A stretch of 64,000 nt of DNA from Desmodus rotundus. Taxonomy: Eukaryota; Chordata; Mammalia; Chiroptera; Phyllostomidae. The position numbers were made by a program, and so were the translations under genes. Positions 13,591 through 25,631 of the stretch are shown here, piece after piece. Within the stretch, counting starts at the first letter, position 1, and every line of letters starts with the position of its first letter. The notes under the pieces are model-generated. The model did no database searches, was not told the DNA's origin, and worked only from the letters and a program-made list of their open reading frames with translations. The DNA lies in the NCBI RefSeq assembly GCF_022682495.2, contig NC_071391.1, forward strand, positions 44,173,998 through 44,237,997. Direction: 5' to 3'.

Positions 13591-14189
13591 TTGATATGAG
13601 GGCACTTGGTAGTGGAGGCAGTTACTTAGTTACGTGGAATGTTACCTGGGCAGTGGGGTTTTAACTCAGCAGGTGGTTACTGTGTTAGCCAGGGTTGAGA
13701 ACCACTGATTTATGAGGCAGAAGCAAGGGACATTAATGGACAAAAGGCACAAGCAAGTGTATTTCACCTTTCAAGAGGTTGTTAATCTTGAGGGAAGCAG
13801 AGATAGCATGCATGGAATTTCTGTAGGGAAATTGAAGAGAGGTGCATGAAGAGAGGGCTTGGAAGGGAAGAGTAAAAGAGAATTCCGGTCCTGGGCCGTC
13901 ACCACTATTATGTCGTCTGTGTGTGTCTCCATGGTCATAGCTCTTTGTATTGCCTTAGCTGTTTGTTTCCTGTTTGTCCATTCTAGGAGAGCATCTCCAT
14001 TAAACTCTTTCGTTATATGGACCATTTCACATCAACACTGGAAAACTGTGGGATAAAGAATTGGTAATGAATCTGTGAATTCTACATCCAAGTAAGTCGA
14101 GTGAATGAATAAACTGATGATTTGAGATAATTCAGCTTCTATAGCAATTGCAACTTCACCTCCTACTTCATGTTTTTAAAATTTATTTT

Positions 14190-14280
14190 ACAAATTTAAC
14201 TTATTATATTTCATTATATAATGTTATATTATGTTACATTATATTACATTTTACTATATTGTATTATATTATATATTATT
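14190..14280. repeat. AT-rich tandem (TTATA/TTACA)n
   Basis: Irregular repeats of ATATTATATTATGTTACATT type over about 90 bp. Confidence 0.7.
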
Positions 14281-14769
14281 TTCACATTCTGGTTGGAGTT
14301 TAACTATTTTATTCTCATTTCTTGGCCACTAATGAAGTCTCTTATCCCTGTGTCTTTGACCTGAGCTCTCTCTTTAAGATCAGAGGTCCCTTGTGTGTTA
14401 GTATAATTGTCATGGAATATCCATATCCTTTACCACCCTTATTCATATTTTTCTGTTTTTCAACTTTCTAAAACCAGTGTCTCACATTTATTTTAAACAC
14501 CCTCCCCCCATTGGAGTGAACTGGGACACACAGAGATTATCACTTTTCCAGGGGTTCCTGTTTTATAAGACCCACATTGGCCGAGCTACAACTCAATTCT
14601 TTCTTATGATTCCTCTAGATAGGCTTTGGTTTTACTCCCATCTCCACTGTGAAATGGAAACATCACTACAGGGAGTGTCGGGGGGTCTAAACTATAATCT
14701 AGGCTCTGCAGAAACTGATTTTTAGGTGTTTGGTCCATTACTCACTCTTCCTCTCTTGGTCTTAGTATC

Positions 14770-14960
14770 TCCCTAAGAATTAAATACTTTATACTTATTC
14801 AGTGTTTCATATGCCATGCAATATCTTGTTTACCTTTGTAATAACCATATAAGGCAAGTGTATTTTTATCCTTAGTTTACAAATGGACACACTGAGGCTT
14901 GGGAAGGTTAACTGTTCAAGGTCCCACAGCGAGCAAACTCTAAATCGGGATTCAAACTAA
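14770..14960 (-). mobile_element. MIR SINE fragment
   Basis: The order 'few-hundred-base AT stretch, TTTACAAATGGACACACTG, AGGCTTGGGAAGGTTAACTG, AAGGTCCCACAGC' corresponds to a MIR copy in antisense. Confidence 0.65.
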
Positions 14961-15269
14961 TGTCCACCAGAATCTATCGTGGAGTTTTAAAACATTGAAT
15001 ATAGGATGTTAATTTTCTCATTTGTTTCTTATATCCGAATAAGAGAATAATGTTATTTTGATCTCCACTTTACTAGTTTAAAAAACAAACAAACTTTGGA
15101 TCAGAGTATTAATTAGCCCGGATGGCATATTTAGTAACTGGCTGAGTATTGATTGGGATCTAGTTCCTATTTATTCCTGCATTTCTGCTCTTAATTTTTA
15201 AATTATGCCTTAAAGATTACAGATTCTCAAATATCTTCATTACATGTAAAATTTTCAGATTCTTGCTGT

Positions 15270-15555
15270 CAGAAAAAAGGAGTGGAACCTAATCAACAAA
15301 ACAAACAAGGACGCAAAATATAACCAGAGACCTTGAAATTAAGAACAATCTGACAGTAACCAGAGGGAGGTGGGAGGGGATAATGGGTGGGGGGCAGGGA
15401 AAGGGTTTTCAGGAACAACTATAGAGACTCATGCACAAAACCAAGGGAGGGGTGGGATCAGGGGAGGGAGGTGGGGATGGCTGGGGTGGAGAGGAGAATG
15501 GTGAAGAGTAAATGCAGACTACTGTCCTTGAACAACAACAAAACAATAAAAAAAG
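15270..15555 (+). mobile_element. LINE-1 3' UTR fragment
   Basis: GTGGAACCTAATCAACAAAA, TATAACCAGAGACCTTGAAA and a G-rich tract, then CTTGAACAACAACAAAACAA. This is the end of a bat-type L1, 5'-truncated, lying 0.2 kb upstream of the OR at 15746. Confidence 0.75.
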
Positions 15556-15745
15556 GAAAAGAGGTGATAAGAAAGTGTCTGCTATATTTTTACTCAGAAT
15601 AATCTAGATGACTAACTTTCCCTTCCTCTTTGTCTCTCCCTCCTTCAGTCTTTGAGGTGGGCTGCTGAGGCAGAAGACCCTATAGATGGGAACTTTGTTT
15701 TATTTTTCAAATGGCAGGTGAGGACTGACCTCTACTGTTGGTGAC

Positions 15746-16696
15746 ATGGGAGCCAAGAACAATGAAAGTCTTGAGTTCCTGTCTGTCTTTCTGACTGGAC
15801 TCCCAGGATTGGAGGCCCAACATGGCTGGTTCTCCATCCCCTTCTTCTCTATGTACATTGTGGCCATTGTGGGCAACAGCCTGATCATGGCCGCAGTGCA
15901 GACAAACCCTGCCCTACATGAGCCCATGTACCTGTTTCTGTCTATGTTGGCTGTGACTGAGGTGGGTGTCTCTGTGTCTACTCTGCCCACTGTCATGGGC
16001 ATTCTCTGGTTCAATGCCTTCCAGGTTGACTTCGATGGCTGCCTGTCTCAGATGTTTTTCATTCACACTTTCTCTTGCATGGAATCAGGGGTCCTCTTGG
16101 CCATGAGTTATGATCGCTTTGTAGCTATCTACAACCCACTGCGCTATACAGCCATACTAACTCTGCCCCGCATCATCTGCATGGGTCTGGGCATTACACT
16201 GAAGAGTGTGGCACTCATGGCCTCTCTTCCAGTCCTTCTGAGGCAACTGCCCTACTGCCACACTAACATCCTCTCTCACTCCTACTGCCTCCACTCAGAC
16301 CTGATCCAGCTGCCCTGTGCTGACACTAAGCTCAACAGCATCCTGGGCTTGGCCATTGTCCTGGCCACTTTTGGGCTAGACTCACTGCTTATCGTGGTCT
16401 CTTACATACTGATTCTTTACACAGTGTTGGGCATTGCTTCTGGGGAGGGGCGGCAGAAGGCTCTCAACACATGTGTGTCACACATCTGTGCAGTGCTTGT
16501 GTATTATGTGCCTATGATTGGTGTGTCTGTGATGCATCGTGCTGCCACACATGCCTCACCACTGATCCACACACTCATGTCTAACATCTACCTCTTTGTG
16601 CCTCCTGTGCTCAACCCCATCATCTACAGTGTCAAGACCAAGCCGATCCGACAGGGAATTGCTGCCTTGTTTTCCCGCAAGAGAGAACTGTTCTGA
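15746..16696 (+). CDS. Olfactory receptor, family 51, subfamily not assigned
   Basis: Intact 316-codon class I OR with N-glycosylation at N6 (NES), GN at 43-44, PMY about 60, the TM3 motif SYDRFVAIY, KALNTC, and NPIIYS in TM7. The residue after FVAI is Tyr where OR51I1 and OR51Q1 have Cys; the two OR51 genes at 39365 and 59385 share the Tyr. The second half is very close to the gene at 59385 (shared LHSDLIQLPC, LILYTVLGI and SGEGRQKALNTC), while the first half is less so. It lies between OR51I1 and OR51Q1, a place where I recall no intact human gene, so it may correspond to a human pseudogene. A pyrimidine-rich tract ending in CAG at 15646-15648 is a possible splice acceptor for a 5' UTR exon. 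Family certain, subfamily open. Confidence 0.9.
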   Translation: MGAKNNESLEFLSVFLTGLPGLEAQHGWFSIPFFSMYIVAIVGNSLIMAAVQTNPALHEPMYLFLSMLAVTEVGVSVSTLPTVMGILWFNAFQVDFDGCLSQMFFIHTFSCMESGVLLAMSYDRFVAIYNPLRYTAILTLPRIICMGLGITLKSVALMASLPVLLRQLPYCHTNILSHSYCLHSDLIQLPCADTKLNSILGLAIVLATFGLDSLLIVVSYILILYTVLGIASGEGRQKALNTCVSHICAVLVYYVPMIGVSVMHRAATHASPLIHTLMSNIYLFVPPVLNPIIYSVKTKPIRQGIAALFSRKRELF

Positions 16697-18248
16697 GTAC
16701 TCCAAGGGGCAGGGTTTTGAATCAGTCCATAAACGCTGACGGTGTTTCTGCTGTAGACAAAGCTCTACAGCCGCATTGTGAGGAAGAATAGAAACAAGGT
16801 ATTCAAAGTGTTGGCACAGGCTTAAATCTGAATCACAAGAGATAGCCCTAGCCCTTCCCATCTCATGTCTTATCAATGTCAGTGCACATGTGGACGTCCT
16901 CTCTAATAGATTCGATTAGCTTGATAGAATAGAACATAAATTTCTTTTCTTTTCTTCTTAAAACTCTTAGAATAAGGGCCTAGCAAATAATTGACAGTGA
17001 AGATGGGAGACTTAATGATATTTGAAATGAAATAAAACAAATTTCTGTTTTGGTGGGTTAGGCAGGGATTACGCATCTTCTCTAATAAAGGAAGATTATC
17101 CTAAAGACATACCTTTGATTAAGATGAGCATACTTTCTGGTTTGCGCCAGATAGTCATGGTTTACACTTACTTTCCTCAACATCATTATTAATAGCACTC
17201 CCTTCCCCTCTCGAATTTCTCTTGTTTAAATGATAAATTGTATGGGAAACTTACCTATGAGGCAACCCCCCTCCTTTTATGAAAGGAACCAGACTATCCC
17301 TTTGACTCACCAGACAATGGCCTCTACCCCCAGAGTTGATGTACCAGGAGACTTTGAGAATGAGGAACCTGTGACTAAAGGGCCTCAACTTAGGCACAAA
17401 GTAACATATAGACAACCTCACAGGCCCAGGTTTCAGATCCTAAAAATCTCAGCTAAAGCAGCAAATTGTGCTTTAGTAGAATCTCAGGCCCTATTTTTAA
17501 GGCCAAATAGGACCAACGTTACTGTGTCTCATTATTCCTGTTCTCCTTTCCCCCTGTCCCTTCAGACTTCAGTAATCTTTCCATTTTTATTTTTTCCTTT
17601 AATCCACTCCTCCTCTAGCTTGTCCGCAAAGGTGTGGTTGACACTGCTTGTTTCTGCTCTCAGCTGTCTATGGTTTTCTTTTCTTTTTCTTTTTCCTTTT
17701 CTTCTTGTTGTTCAAGCACAGTAGCCTCCACTGTCTATGGTTTTTTCAAGACCTTTGGTTAAATGCAAAAGACCTTCTTCACATCTCCTAAGCCACGTAG
17801 GTTTATGCAGAGTGGATTGTGCTGGTTGAACAGTAACTGGACTCACATTTTCAGCCTCTGTCACCTCAGGTCCTCCAATGACAATGTAAATATTTTTCTC
17901 ACTATATTATATATTTCAAACTTCCTCCAAGTCATTAAGGTCATCTTTACACAGTGGCTCTTTTTTGAACTACTCAGTCTGTGTAGAACAGTGATTGCCA
18001 CATTTGTATGTAATCTCAAAAATAATTAATGGAAAAATAACTGTGTATCTTCATATGCATTTTCAGGCTGACATCTCACATTTTCATTGTAAATTTACAA
18101 AGTGGTTGAGCATGCATTTTGGGATCTATTGTAAATATAGTCCATTGAAAATAAAACAATATATCATATTTTAAAATATCCAATGAAATCTAAATACATT
18201 ATGTTTTGATATCTGACAAAAATTTTAAAGTACACAAGCACATTCTTT
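16697..18248. other. Intergenic stretch, no gene recognised
   Basis: A 164-codon open frame at 17230-17724 on + has no recognisable domain and ends in a pyrimidine-rich run that codes for a low-complexity hydrophobic tail. I treat it as chance. The rest is unremarkable. Confidence 0.45.
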
Positions 18249-18420
18249 TTTAAAATATATAATCTTTATTACATTTTTTCCATTACCATTTAGTGCCCCC
18301 AGCAATCATCACACTGTTGCCCATGTCCATGAGTCCTTTTTCTTCTTTGCTCAATCCCTCCACCCACTCACCGCCCCCACTAGCTCTCAATTGTTCTTCA
18401 TCTATGAATCTGTTTCTATT
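18249..18420 (-). mobile_element. LINE-1 3' UTR fragment
   Basis: AATCTTTATTACATTTTTTC and CACTGTTGCCCATGTCCATG, then a C-rich tract, match the reverse complement of an L1 3' UTR and its poly(A) end. Confidence 0.65.
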
Positions 18421-19416
18421 TCACAAGCACTTTCTTTAATATTCACATATTTTGTAGTTGTTGTCCTTTTTTTCTTGAACTTAAATTTTTACTTTACTTC
18501 CATCAAAGGGTTTTGACCATATAAAATATTTTTAAGTTGAAACTACTTTAATAATTTCTTTATTATAATTTTTGCAAAAATATGTATATGTATATAAATT
18601 TGATGTTTAAAAATTGATGGCCCATAAAGCATTATTTAAAATATATACAATGTATTGAGTTAATTTCCCAATATTGATTAGTATATAACCAATACAGTAT
18701 AAGTATAACATAACTTTTGGTATACTAAAAGTAACATTTAATTGGAAATCCATCTCTTAATGAGATGCATGGGCTTTTTTAAATCCAAAAATGAATATTG
18801 TTTATTAAATGAATGAGAAACAGTTCAGCAACAATTCAATTCCTATTTACTTTCTTTCTTTTATGTAACTTTTAATACTGATAAGTTTATCATGTTTATG
18901 TTATTTATAATAACATAAGATGTTAGGAATCATTTCATCATCGTTCAGTGCCATGTTTAAATACTTTTACAAGACAAGAACCAGGTAATGAACTCTTATC
19001 AAATATTATTTGAAAAACCTAATAAATGACAATTCCATTGGATCCTCTCTACTTTTGTTGAAAGCAATGGAATTGACACCATTCATCCTAACCAGAGTAC
19101 ATTACCCAGTCATAGGTGTTATTCACCTTATCAAAATCCATGCCAATATTTTCAGAAGTTCCTTTTGTTTCTCAGAAAGCTTTACACATTGTGGTATGTC
19201 ATGAAAAGATTCCAATTATATTAAAAGCTATGCATAGTCTTTTCCCTGCTTTTCTAAATTTTTCATTTAAGTTTTTGGTAAAGTGAGTAAATAAGATTGT
19301 TTAAAAGATGAAAAAATGGTATAACAGAGACACAGTTAAACAAGGTACACACTTGAAACAGCTATTTAAGCAAAAAAATTTGTGGTCACTTAATATCTTA
19401 AAATTTATTCCCTTGA
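18421..19416. other. AT-rich intergenic stretch, nothing recognised
   Basis: Strongly AT-rich, no family motif on either strand. Confidence 0.45.
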
Positions 19417-19600
19417 CTGGTGTGGCTTAGTGGCTTGGGGTTTATTTCCCAAACCAAAAGGTCGACAGTTTGATTCCTGGTCAGGGCACATGCCTGAGTT
19501 GCAGGCCAGGTTCCCAGATGGGGGCATGTGAGAGGCTGACGATCAATGTTTCTCTCCCCCTCTTTCTCCCTCCCTTCCCTACTCTCTAAAAATAAATAAA
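19417..19600 (+). mobile_element. VES-like bat tRNA-derived SINE
   Basis: Starts TTGACTGGTGTGGCTTAGTGG (A-box-like). It then has AGTTTGATTCCTGGTCAGGG (B-box-like), GCACATGCCTGAGTTGCAGG, and a pyrimidine-rich end CTCTCCCCCTCTTTCTCC before an A-rich tail. This is the VES family layout known from bats. It is the main taxonomic marker of the window. The insert carries many mutations. Confidence 0.85.
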
Positions 19601-20706
19601 TTCTTAAAAATCAAAAACAAACTACTTGTGCTTAGGCACTTAAAGGAATGTTCTCATTGCTCCAATGGATCATAAATAAGTTTGAAAACCACTAGATTAG
19701 ATTCCCACCAGTGACAGCTTCTATAAAACCAAGATGACTGTTCTGGAAAAATTTTGACCAAATCTCATCTTGAAATATCCGGAAATCAATTTCTTCTGCA
19801 GTGGAATCTAAATATGGATGTTGTTTACTGAAGAGTGGATAATTACTTTCTTCATTTATTCAAGTAGTATTTTTGAGCACCTATTACAACTAAAGTGTAG
19901 CTATATAATACTATTTTATTTTTAAATGCAACATGGAAAATAAATCTAAAAACTTAAGAATTGATATTGCTGTGATTTCTTGAGCCTGATCTAATATTCC
20001 CTTCTGGGTTTTCAATGTCATCAGCAGATGTATATGCCATGTAACCCACAAGTCAAAAGCATGAACATGCATAGTTCATGCATGTATATTTTGCATGTAT
20101 AATAAAATGTATAATTTTGAATGTATAATAAAATCTCATTTTAAATAGGATTACTTTTACAGTCACTTGTTCTGGGGACATGCTTGCCTAGCAGCAACAC
20201 TGAGTGCAGATCACTTTTAATAGACTTATTTCACAGTTGTTCAAGAAATCAAGACTTGGAAAAATAAAAAAATGATAGTTGCATGATTATAAAAAATGTT
20301 AGAACATTATCCAGTCAATCATTTTAAATATCTTTTGACATTCTCAAAATTGTGACTTTGAGTAACACTTTCCAAATGAGAAAAGTACAGATGTTTGCAG
20401 CCCTTTAAGGTTAAGTATAAAGCTACACTCTTTCATGTGGTGGCCACCAGCTACATATGGCTATTAGGCCTTGAAATGTGATTAGTTTGAATTGATATGT
20501 ATTGTAATGACATGTGATCAGATTTTGAAGACCTAACATAAAAATTAATATATAATATCTTATTTTTTCTAATAGGCTACATGTTGAAATAATAACACTC
20601 TAGATATATTGGGAAACAACATATACTTTGAAAATTATTTTTACCTATTTCTTTTTATATTTTAATGTTACTATTACCAATTGTAACTAACATTGTATTT
20701 GCATTA

Positions 20707-20765
20707 TATATATATAGAGAGAGAGAGAGAGACAGAGAGAGAGAGAGACAGAGAGAGAGAGAGAA
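20707..20765. repeat. (TA)n(GA)n microsatellite
   Basis: TATATATATA is followed by GAGAGAGAGA repeats with occasional ACA interruptions. Confidence 0.9.
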
Positions 20766-20884
20766 TATCACTAGGTTAGAAGTCAAAATGTGGAAACTAA
20801 TAGGAAATTATAGTGAAATAGAGTGATGAATTTGAAATTGTTTATCAGTATTTTTCTGTTTAATGAAGTCCATTGGTCTAAGGC

Positions 20885-20985
20885 AGTGATTTTCAACTGG
20901 TGAGCTGCAAGAATTTTTAAAGCATTCAATACCTGACTATTTAGTCAGGGGCACTGACATTTTTCCTTAGATTGTCAAATGGGTC
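20885..20985 (+). repeat. Unidentified interspersed repeat abutting the mariner
   Basis: GGCAGTGATTTTCAACTGG, GAGCTGCAAGAATTTTTAAA and TTTAGTCAGGGGCACTGAC look like a common mammalian hAT-type remnant, but I cannot name it. Confidence 0.4.
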
Positions 20986-21078
20986 AGTTTTATGTAGCCA
21001 TTTCAAATATTTTGAAGATAGAAGAAAATATGCAACATTTTAGACATATTATGCTTTACTATTTCAAGAAAGATAAAA

Positions 21079-21329
21079 ATGGATCCGAAATGCAAAAAAA
21101 AGATTTGTGCAGTGTATGGAAAAGGTGATATGACTGATCGAATGTATCAAAAGTGGTTTGCAAAGTTTTGTGCTGGAGATTTCTCACTGGACAATGCTCC
21201 ATGCTCAGGTAGGCCACTTGAAGTTGATAGTGATGAAATCAAGACATTAATTGAGAAAAATCAGCATTCTATCATGCAGGAGAGAATCAAAATACTCAAA
21301 ATATCAAAATCAAGAACTTTATTGGTGAA
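21079..21329 (+). pseudogene. Mariner transposase N-terminal fragment
   Basis: An open stretch of about 83 codons (continuing a few codons into the L1) encodes CAVYGKGDMTDRMYQKWFAK and DFSLDNAPCSGRPLEVDSDE, which match the DNA-binding helix-turn-helix part of mariner transposases, ending in LKISKSRTLLVK. The catalytic DDD region is absent because an L1 interrupts the element. In an intact element this part binds the inverted ends. It is not functional here. Confidence 0.8.
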
Positions 21330-22740
21330 AACAGTGTGGTATTAGCATAAGAACAGGCACATAGATCAATGGAACAGAATAGAGAGCCCAGAAATAAACC
21401 CAAGTCTCTATGGTTAATGAATATTCAACAAAGGGAGGAGAAGCATAAAACAGATTAAGAGTAGCCTCTTCAAAAAATGGTATTGGGAGATCTGGACAGG
21501 TACATGCAAAAATATGAAACTGGACCACCAAATTATACCATACACAAAAATAAACTAAAGGTGGATAAAAGACTTAAATATAAGTCACTGTAAAAGTCCT
21601 AGAGGAGAACATAAGCAGGAAAATATCAGATATTCCTCACAGGAATATTTTCACTCATATGTCCCCTAGAGCTGGGGACATAAAGGAAAGAATAAGCAAA
21701 TGGGATCTCATCAAAATAAAAAGCTTGTGCACTGCCAAAGAAAACATCACCAAAATGAAAAGGGATCCAACAATATGGAAAAATATACTTGCAAATGGGA
21801 CCTCAGACAAGGGTTTGATCTCCAAAATATACAAGGAACTCACACGAGTCCAATCCAGGAACACAAACAACCCAATTAACAAATGGGCAAAGGACCTGAA
21901 CAGACACTTCTCCAAGGAGGACATACTGAAGGCCCAGAGACATAAGAAAGAATGCTCAGCATCACTAGCCATCAGAGAGATGCAAATAAAAACCACAATG
22001 AGATACCACTTCACACCACTCAGAATGGCCATCATAACCAACACAACAAACAAGTGCTGGCGAGGTTGTGGAGGAAAGGGACCCTACTACACTCTTGGTG
22101 GGAATGCAGACTGGTGTAGCTACTGTGGAAAATAGTATGGCATTTCCTCAGAAAACTAAAAAGGGAACTGCTCTTTGACCCAGCAATTCCATTGCTGGGA
22201 CTATACCCTAAGAATCCTGAAATACCAGTTCAAAAGAACCTACGCAACCTAATGTTCATAGCAGCATAATTTACAACAGCCAAGTGCTGGAAACAACATA
22301 AGTGCCCATCAGTATGAGTGGATTAAAAAACTATGGTACATTTACACAATGAAATACTACACAGCAGAAGGGGAAAAGGAGCTCCTACCCTTTGTGATAG
22401 CATGGATGGATCTGGAGAGCATTATGCTAAATGAAATAAACCAGGCGCTGAAATAGAAATACCATATGATATCATTTATAAGTGGAACCTAATCAGCAAA
22501 ACAAACAAGCAAGCAAAATACAACCAGAGACACTGAAATAAAGAACAAACTGAGAGTAACCAGAGGGCAATGGGAGGGAACAAAAGGGGGAAGTGTCACC
22601 AACGAACACGTATAAAGGACACATGGACAAAGCCAAAGTGGGGTAGGATTGAGGGTGGGAAGTGGGGATGGGTGGGGCGGGGGAAGTGGTAGGGGGAAAA
22701 TGGAGACAACTCTACTTGAACAACAATTAAAAAACAAAAA
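21329..22740 (+). mobile_element. 5'-truncated LINE-1 inserted in a mariner element
   Basis: The late ORF2 part (from a GTATTAGCATAAGAACAGGC motif), 3' UTR and A-rich tail of an L1 on the plus strand, with several stops and shifts. Mariner sequence is found on both sides. Target repeats cannot be resolved because the junctions are A-rich. Confidence 0.8.
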
Positions 22741-23429
22741 TGAAAAATATGTGTTTTATACTAAACGGGCTTTTGGCCAACCCAATATCGGCATCCGCTT
22801 TAAACTGAACATGACTTCATACTGATGTATCCAACCTCAGCTCATAAATAATTCAAACCTTCTACTCTTACTTTTCTGTAACTTTTCACTATAACAGTGA
22901 GACACAGGTGTCTCACTATCCCACTATCTGTCATCAATTTACTTAATTGTTCAATTCTAGTACATGTGTATAGATAGGACTTAGAGAACTTTTAACCTGT
23001 GCCCCCATGAAAAATTACTTTATCAACTAGAGTACAGCACTTATACTTCCTTTATCTTACAGACTCCACCCATTTCCAAAGTTACTTAGGTCGGCAACAT
23101 TTCCTTCCATCTCTTTCAGTGTGGTTTTTATATGCTTGTAATAGAATTACATTCTTTTGTCACATTCTGCCTTCCACTCTGGGATCTGCTAATGTCCTGA
23201 ATGATTTCGTAAACACATACGTTTTTCCCTCTGTGCTGTTGGGATGTTCTAAGGGTTTTGGCATGCATAGTGTCGTTATGCACTATTATAGTATCACTGA
23301 ATGATTTCACCACCCTAAAAAATTCTCTGTGCTTCACCAATTCAACACTCCCTTCTCCCAAATCCTTGGTTACCACTGATCAACAAAGGGAGGAGAGTTG
23401 TTCCCTGTATAGTTTTGCGTTTTCTAGAA

Positions 23430-23650
23430 TATGGTAAGAGTGAAGTCATACATTTTTTAGACTTCTTTCTCTTCTTATTTAACAAATATACATAAGATTT
23501 GCCCGTATCTTTATGTATCTTGATAGCTCATTCCTTTTTAATTTATGAATGGCATTTTGCTGTCTGAATATACCACTATTGGTTTATCTATTTGTTTACT
23601 GAAAGATATCTTGGTTGCTCCAAGTTTTCTTTCTCTTTTCTTTTTATGAT
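23430..23650 (-). mobile_element. Ancient LINE-1 (L1M-type) fragment
   Basis: GATAGCTCATTCCTTTTTAA, TGGCATTTTGCTGTCTGAAT and ATCTTGGTTGCTCCAAGTTT resemble the antisense of the end of ORF2 in old mammalian L1s, strongly diverged. Confidence 0.55.
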
Positions 23651-25631
23651 TATTATTTGCCAAAAGGTTAAGAAAGCACCTTAATGGAATTGGGTTCCTT
23701 TTCCTATAGCAGCAACCTGGACTATCTTACACTTGAACTAGTGTAGTACACTTAGTATCTCTAAAAAATTGATATTCAATTCTATGTCCTCCAATATACC
23801 TTATTTGAAGTAATTTACAAAGGGTCAACAAGATGATCCTCTAAATTATTTGAAATATAAAATATCTCTGTAATCAAATGTGATTAGTATAGTTATGTAC
23901 ATTCTAGATACAGAATAACTTATGCAGAAACATTTACCAATAAAAATGTTTCCAAAAATCAAATATATTTTGGAATCTACACATAATATGACACTTCTTA
24001 AGCTATGAAGCCTATACGAACACACATACACACACAAATGCACACATACACACAGAAAATAAACAGTTTTGTCTAGGGATAGAAAACAATAGAAAAGATA
24101 GAGAAACAAAGAATAGGGCACACTTCTGAATTCAATCTTTATTTAATTTCCATTTCAATTATGGCCATTCCAGTTCGTGATCTGTGAAGATAAAATTCAA
24201 TTGATACATAGCTTTCTCCAAGAGGTTATTAGCGATACCATGTATTCCTCCTTAAAAACTGGCATAATCCCAATATTCCCTGCCCCCACCACGAGGATAC
24301 TTTAGAAGATTCTTAAGCTGGTACCATCCATTGAAAGAAAAGTCTCCTTTGACACATATTCCTATTTCCTTGACTTTTTAAATATTAGATTTCCTGGTCC
24401 TAATTTCCCATACTCTTAACATAACATATGCTTCTGATTCTACAATTTATTTTTCTATACCTGCTAATCCATGGTTTTCTAGAGAAATATGGTAACTTCT
24501 GGGCTCTGGTAAAGACATGGGAAAAAAGGGGGGAAAAGGATATTGGAGGAGAATGACATCCTTTCTTCACTTGCTCTCTGCCTTTCCACTTCTAATCCTC
24601 CCTCACACTGTGCTTCCACAGGAGCCTTGCCTGTTTTGATTTGAATCTAAGATGGTCCCACTATTGGCCACCAGCACCATGAGTTCTGTATTGAGGAGCT
24701 TTGACCAACACTATGGCTGCATTTTAAACTGATATTTCTGAGAGAGCCTGCCTGGTTTCCACAGAACAATCTTTATACTCATTAAGGCCAAATCCCTTTA
24801 CCAGAGCTGTTTCTAGGACAAAATGCATGATGCTAAAGGGAAACTGTACCTTGGAGTTGAAGTCACGTTGAAGACGTGGGGATTTAAAAACAAACAAACA
24901 AACCCCAGTCTGTTCTGGTTAAAAAAAATAAGGTTTCTCTCCTAACAGATATGATCTATAGACTTACTTAAAATTTTAATTCTAAATATTAAAGGCTTCT
25001 AGCAAGGCAAGAACCTTATTCTAGCTATAGGGGACCTAAATACCTTATTCCGGTAGTTAGACTCTGCATGTGTTCATCAGATCTGTTGATAATACACTGG
25101 GTGTTGATTGGGCAAAACTGAATAGCTGAAAAATTGCTGTGTATCCATCTTCCCTCAAAGATTTGCCCTTCTTTTGCAAGGGAAGTCAGAGCACACTTTT
25201 TGAGTAGGGGAAGTGAACCTTGGAGCTAGAGTGAACCTGACTGATGACCTAAGTGGAACTAAGAAAACAGGTGGTGGGAGCCATAAAAGTGTCTCCCTCT
25301 AACGTATTTAACCAACCCCATGGGAGAGAAGAATATCCTGGAAGAAAGGAACAACTTAAGCAGACGTTACTCATCTGATGAAGCTCATCCCACTGCCATA
25401 GCTGGTAAAATGTGCTAGAATTTAATCAACTCATATCTGCATCACATTTGGGTAGAAGATTTACTGCTAGCTCTCTAAGCCAAAAATCTGCTAAAAGCCA
25501 AGATTATGTCATACCGCCTTAAAAAATATGGTGGGGCTTTTTCATAGTCTCTATTTCCCAATTTAGTATCCTCTCCCCATAAGACTATGGCTCTAACTTC
25601 TGAGTAATTTAACAAAACCATTCTTTTTTCT
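23651..25631. other. Intergenic stretch, nothing recognised
   Basis: Contains a CA-rich patch near 24017-24055 but no gene or named repeat. It lies downstream of the minus-strand OR51Q1. Confidence 0.45.

Larger units (their letters stand above)
12966..14769. other. Intergenic stretch with an old MIR and AT repeats only
   Basis: Apart from the MIR at 13508 and AT-rich repeats at 14190 I recognise nothing. A 3' end reading GTTGAGAACCACTGAT near 13695 hints at a further MER5-type scrap. Confidence 0.4.
20990..22785 (+). mobile_element. Second mariner copy, missing its left end and split by an L1
   Basis: Bases 20990-21328 align with the inner part of the mariner at 5377. Bases 22741-22785 match its right end, closing with TTTTGGCCAACCCAA and TA at 22786-22787. 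The L1 at 21329-22740 lies between. The left inverted end is absent; an unrelated repeat (20885-20985) abuts instead. Confidence 0.8.

Noticed and set aside
17230..17724. 164-codon open frame on +
   Set aside because: No domain, signal peptide or family motif; its second half is a pyrimidine-rich low-complexity run. Treated as chance.
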